From NCBI GenBank assembly GCA_029906195.1, contig JARWSJ010000003.1:682001-746000 (forward strand): DNA of 64,000 bases, read 5' to 3'. Below the pieces are notes generated by a model. That model did no database searches, was not told the DNA's origin, and was given only the letters and a program-made list of their open reading frames with translations. The DNA comes from Chitinophagaceae bacterium 26-R-25 (lineage in GTDB: Bacteria > Bacteroidota > Bacteroidia > Chitinophagales > Chitinophagaceae). Of the stretch, positions 61,441 through 64,000 are shown piece after piece (the first letter of the stretch is position 1; every line of letters begins with the position of its first letter). The position numbers were made by a program, and so were the translations under genes.

Positions 61441-61812
61441 ATGATCCACGGCGTAGGTATCGACATAATAGAAGTAGACCGTGTTACTGAAAAGATCAGT
61501 AAGGAGAGCGGTTTTCGGGAACTGGTGTTCTCGCAGGGAGAGATTGTGTATTGTGAAAGTAAGGCGCATAAGTTTGAACATTACGCGGCTAGATTTGCTG
61601 CAAAAGAAGCTTTTCTAAAAGCTATTGGCACTGGCTGGTTTGGCAATGTTGCTTTCAATGAAATAGAAGTGGTAAATGATGAACTGGGTAAGCCAACCAT
61701 TCAATTGCTCGGTAACACAAAAACTTTTTTAGAGAACAAAAACTTTAACCGCATATCGGTATCCATGTCGCATTTGAAAAGTGTGGCATCTGCGGTAGTA
61801 ATTATTGAATAA
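61441..61812 (+). CDS. acpS: Holo-[acyl-carrier-protein] synthase (AcpS-type phosphopantetheinyl transferase)
   Basis: 123 residues. It moves 4'-phosphopantetheine from CoA to a Ser of acyl carrier protein. MIHGVGIDIIEVDRV carries the conserved metal-binding Asp (about residue 8), and FAAKEAFLKAIGTGWFG (about 57-73) the second Glu/Lys motif; SMSHLKSVASAVVI ends the fold. It could serve fatty acid synthesis, the polyene pathway or both. The stop is only 2 bases before the next start, so the two genes are coupled. Confidence 0.95.
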   Translation: MIHGVGIDIIEVDRVTEKISKESGFRELVFSQGEIVYCESKAHKFEHYAARFAAKEAFLKAIGTGWFGNVAFNEIEVVNDELGKPTIQLLGNTKTFLENKNFNRISVSMSHLKSVASAVVIIE

Positions 61813-61814
61813 TT

Positions 61815-63104
61815 ATGTACTCAACAGAAACAGCTTTCGCATCAAACGAGTCCATCGATAAAATGCAGTTGGAAAAATTGCAGGAAATATTGGCTTATGT
61901 CAACCAACATTCGGTTTTTTACAAGGAATTATTTGCCAGGCACAATATAGATGTAGAAAGGATAGATGCACTTGAAAAATTGCAGCTGCTTCCTGTAACG
62001 GAAAAGGAAGATGTGCAACAACGCAATTGGGATTTTCTTTGTGTTGACAAATCAAAAATCGTTGAGTATACCGCAACTTCGGGAACACTTGGAAAGCCTG
62101 TAACGATCGCACTTACAGACAATGATTTGGAGAGATTGGCTTACAATGAATATGCTTCTTTTTTGTGCGCCGATGGTTCAGAAAGCGATGTTTACCAATT
62201 AATGCTTACACTCGACAGGCAGTTCATGGCGGGCATGGCTTACTACAGCGGCATTCGCAAAATGAATGCAGGCATGATACGTGTCGGTCCCGGTGTGCCT
62301 GCAATGCAGTGGGACATCATTCAGCGCTTACAGCCAACTGCATTAGTTGCCGTTCCTTCGTTCATTGTAAGGTTGATTGAGTTTGCAAATGAAAATGGCA
62401 TCGATGTAAACAAGTCGTCGGTAAAAAAAGCGATTTGCATTGGCGAGAATTTACGCAATGGTGATTTCTCGTTAAATACGTTAGGCAGAAAGATTACAGA
62501 CAACTGGAACATTCAACTATACTCTACTTATGCCAGCACAGAGATGCAAACAGCATTCACGGAATGCAAAGCAGGCAAGGGTGGCCACCACAATCCTGAA
62601 CTGGTAATCATAGAATTGCTGGATGAAAACAATCAGCCAGTTGCAGATGGAGAGTCGGGAGAGGTGACCGTTACCACTCTAGGTGTAGAAGCGATGCCGT
62701 TGATCCGCTACAAAACAGGAGATATTTGTCGCTATGAAAAAGCACGTTGTTCCTGCGGAAGGAACACCTTACGTTTATCGCCGGTTATTGGTCGTAAAAA
62801 ACAAATGATCAAGTTTAAGGGAACCACTTTGTATCCGCCGGTATTGTTCGATATTCTTGCCTCTATCGATGAAATAAAAGATTACGTAACAGAAGTTTCT
62901 ACCAACGCCATTGGTATGGATGAACTGCTGATCCACATTTTACCAACCAATTATTCAGAAGAAAACGATAGAAAGATACGGTCACTCTTGCAAGCCAAAC
63001 TCCGCGTTATTCCATCCATCAAATATGCCTCTGCACAGGAGATTCAGCGCATGCAGTTTGTGGAAGGCGGGAGGAAGATGGTGCGGTTCATCGACCGACG
63101 GTAG
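61815..63104 (+). CDS. Phenylacetate-CoA ligase-like adenylate-forming enzyme
   Basis: 429 residues of the PaaK-like branch of the ANL family, which activates aryl or fatty acids as acyl-AMP. Visible are YTATSGTLGKPVTIAL (phosphate loop, about 92-107), YASTEMQTAFTECKAGKGGH (about 238-257), VTTLGVEAMPLIRYKTGDIC (about 293-312), and a C-terminal AMP-binding domain with GRKKQMIKFKGTTLYPPVLF. In aryl-polyene biosynthesis such enzymes load the aryl starter. It is the last plus-strand gene of the set, and its TAG stop is followed by TTTGAAAA words. Confidence 0.92.
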   Translation: MYSTETAFASNESIDKMQLEKLQEILAYVNQHSVFYKELFARHNIDVERIDALEKLQLLPVTEKEDVQQRNWDFLCVDKSKIVEYTATSGTLGKPVTIALTDNDLERLAYNEYASFLCADGSESDVYQLMLTLDRQFMAGMAYYSGIRKMNAGMIRVGPGVPAMQWDIIQRLQPTALVAVPSFIVRLIEFANENGIDVNKSSVKKAICIGENLRNGDFSLNTLGRKITDNWNIQLYSTYASTEMQTAFTECKAGKGGHHNPELVIIELLDENNQPVADGESGEVTVTTLGVEAMPLIRYKTGDICRYEKARCSCGRNTLRLSPVIGRKKQMIKFKGTTLYPPVLFDILASIDEIKDYVTEVSTNAIGMDELLIHILPTNYSEENDRKIRSLLQAKLRVIPSIKYASAQEIQRMQFVEGGRKMVRFIDRR

Positions 63105-63107
63105 TCG

Positions 63108-63287
63108 GAATTTGAAAATTTGAAAATTTGAAAATTTGAGAATTCATTCTGTGTGGCTTTGCTCATTAGCCATTGGCCTTCCAATTGTTTCAATTGAATT
63201 GATTAGAGTTGTGAAGCCAAATTTCTTTTTTGTAACACTGCACCGTCAGAATTTTCAAATTCCCATATTTTCAAATTTTCAAATTGC
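63108..63287. repeat. Inverted repeat of TTTGAAAA words
   Basis: The left arm (63108-63146) repeats AATTTGAAAATTTG; the right arm (63249-63287) repeats ATTTTCAAATTCCCAT and ATTTTCAAATTTTCAAATTG. The loop is about 100 bases. The TGA stop of lutB (63281-63279) lies inside the right arm. Confidence 0.9.
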
Positions 63288-64000
63288 CTTATTTTGCTTC
63301 CAAAGCTCGTTAAAAGTTTTTGAGGAAAAGTCCAAATCTGCGCGCTCTGTCGTCCAGCCTTTGAAGACTTTATTCACCATCCAGTTTTTCATTTTTTTAT
63401 TGCCCATGTTCATCATGCTGCGGTGAAGGCTGGCTTGCTTCCACATTTTCCAGGCTACTCTTTCGCCCCATGAAGCATCACCTTCTTCAACGGACTCATA
63501 CCTGTTTTCAAGCAGCAATTCGTGGAGATTGATTTTAACGGCACAGACTTCCGTACAGTTACCGCAAAGAGAAGATGCATAGCTCAAATGTTTCCACTCG
63601 TTCATTTCTTTTAAATGCGGAGTAATCACAGAACCGATCGGCCCGCTGTAAGTGGTTTCGTAGCTGTGGCCGCCAATATTTTTATAAACAGGACACGCGT
63701 TGAGGCAGGCGCCGCAACGAATGCAGTAAAGGCTTTCGCGTGTTTTAGGATTGGCCAGCAAATTGGTGCGGCCATTGTCAAGCAAGATCACATACATTTC
63801 TTCAGGGCCATCCGTTTCGCCTTCCTGGCGCGGACCTGAAACGATGGTATTGTAAGAAGTAACTTTTTGGCCCGTCCCAAAAGTGGCCAGTAGCGGCCAG
63901 AAAAGACCAAGGTCTGCCATCGAAGGAATAACTTTTTCTATCCCCACAATTACAATATGTGTTTTCGGCCATCCACAGCTTAATCTTCCGTTTCCTTCAT
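63279..64000 (-). CDS. lutB: Lactate utilization protein B (LutB-like), C-terminal part
   Basis: The frame stays open to the window edge, so the first part is missing; 239 residues are visible (…EGNGRLSCGWPKTHIVIVGI). LutB is an iron-sulfur subunit of the LutABC L-lactate dehydrogenase. Two 4Fe-4S-type motifs are present: CIRCGACLNACPVY and CGNCTEVCAVKINLHELL. LVNEGNGR-type and GIEKVIPSMADL segments belong to the LUD domain. The last codon before TGA (ATT) and the stop itself are part of the TTTGAAAA repeat arm. Confidence 0.93.
   Translation of the reverse strand, partial: EGNGRLSCGWPKTHIVIVGIEKVIPSMADLGLFWPLLATFGTGQKVTSYNTIVSGPRQEGETDGPEEMYVILLDNGRTNLLANPKTRESLYCIRCGACLNACPVYKNIGGHSYETTYSGPIGSVITPHLKEMNEWKHLSYASSLCGNCTEVCAVKINLHELLLENRYESVEEGDASWGERVAWKMWKQASLHRSMMNMGNKKMKNWMVNKVFKGWTTERADLDFSSKTFNELWKQNKAI

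Noticed and set aside
63136-63426. 96-codon plus-strand ORF near the right end
   Set aside because: It covers the TTTGAAAA repeat and then runs antisense to lutB.

Overview
The window is chromosomal DNA of a Bacteroidota bacterium, most likely from the Chitinophagaceae or a close relative. Three things point there. Many genes have the Bacteroidota promoter form (TTTG-like at -33, TAnnTTTG at -7) and no Shine-Dalgarno sequence. The gene content is typical: futalosine-pathway MqnC, tryptophan dioxygenase, ECF sigma factors beside membrane or barrel proteins, and TonB-receptor-like barrels. There is also a flexirubin/aryl-polyene-like gene set. I see no rRNA or tRNA genes, no CRISPR array, no transposase and no phage genes. 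Both ends cut a gene: a GH3 glycosidase at the left and lutB at the right.

Layout. 1-6.4 kb: end of a beta-glucosidase, uvrC, a lipoprotein, and an ECF sigma factor with a membrane/barrel partner. 6.7-13.5 kb: a MacB/FtsX-type permease, gpmI, a DUF4783-like protein, nadC, a SUI1-type factor and a small membrane protein. 13.7-20.4 kb: a small secreted protein and a complete RND tripartite efflux set. 20.7-27.6 kb: a 4Fe-4S protein, icd, apaG, a POT peptide transporter, purD and kynA. 27.9-34.1 kb: the rod-shape cluster mreB-mreC-mreD-mrdA-rodA. 34.3-41.7 kb: an MBL hydrolase, an e(P4)-type phosphatase, a lipoprotein, a second ECF operon with Spy/CpxP-like proteins, and a large outer-membrane barrel protein. 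41.9-51.4 kb: an ICMT-like methyltransferase, mqnC, an isolated 33-codon ORF, a SWIM-SNF2 helicase, mnmD and feoB. 51.7-63.1 kb: a sterol-desaturase-family protein, then a six-gene plus-strand set: GT2-DUF2062, an MMPL/acyltransferase/methyltransferase fusion, a CrtI-like oxidoreductase, a C45 acyltransferase, AcpS and an adenylate-forming ligase. This set looks like the tailoring and export part of an aryl-polyene or flexirubin-type lipid pathway; its ketosynthases must lie elsewhere.

The most unusual signal lies between the genes. About thirty intergenic gaps carry an inverted repeat, or one arm of one. The arms are built from short repeated words, and about ten different vocabularies recur at unlinked loci (GAATTAGG, CTGAATAA, TTTGAAAA, GTCAAAAG, GTTGTTAG, CTAAACGC, ACCACGGAGG/CACAGAG, GATGACGCAGATT, GTACGATGTACGG, GTAGAGACAAGGCA). 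In every vocabulary the same strand of the word forms the 5' arm. Many genes take their stop codon from the edge of such an arm. Elements are nested in one another or enclose an ordinary GC-rich terminator. Their role and origin cannot be settled from sequence alone, but the pattern is strong and does not fit a standard feature class.
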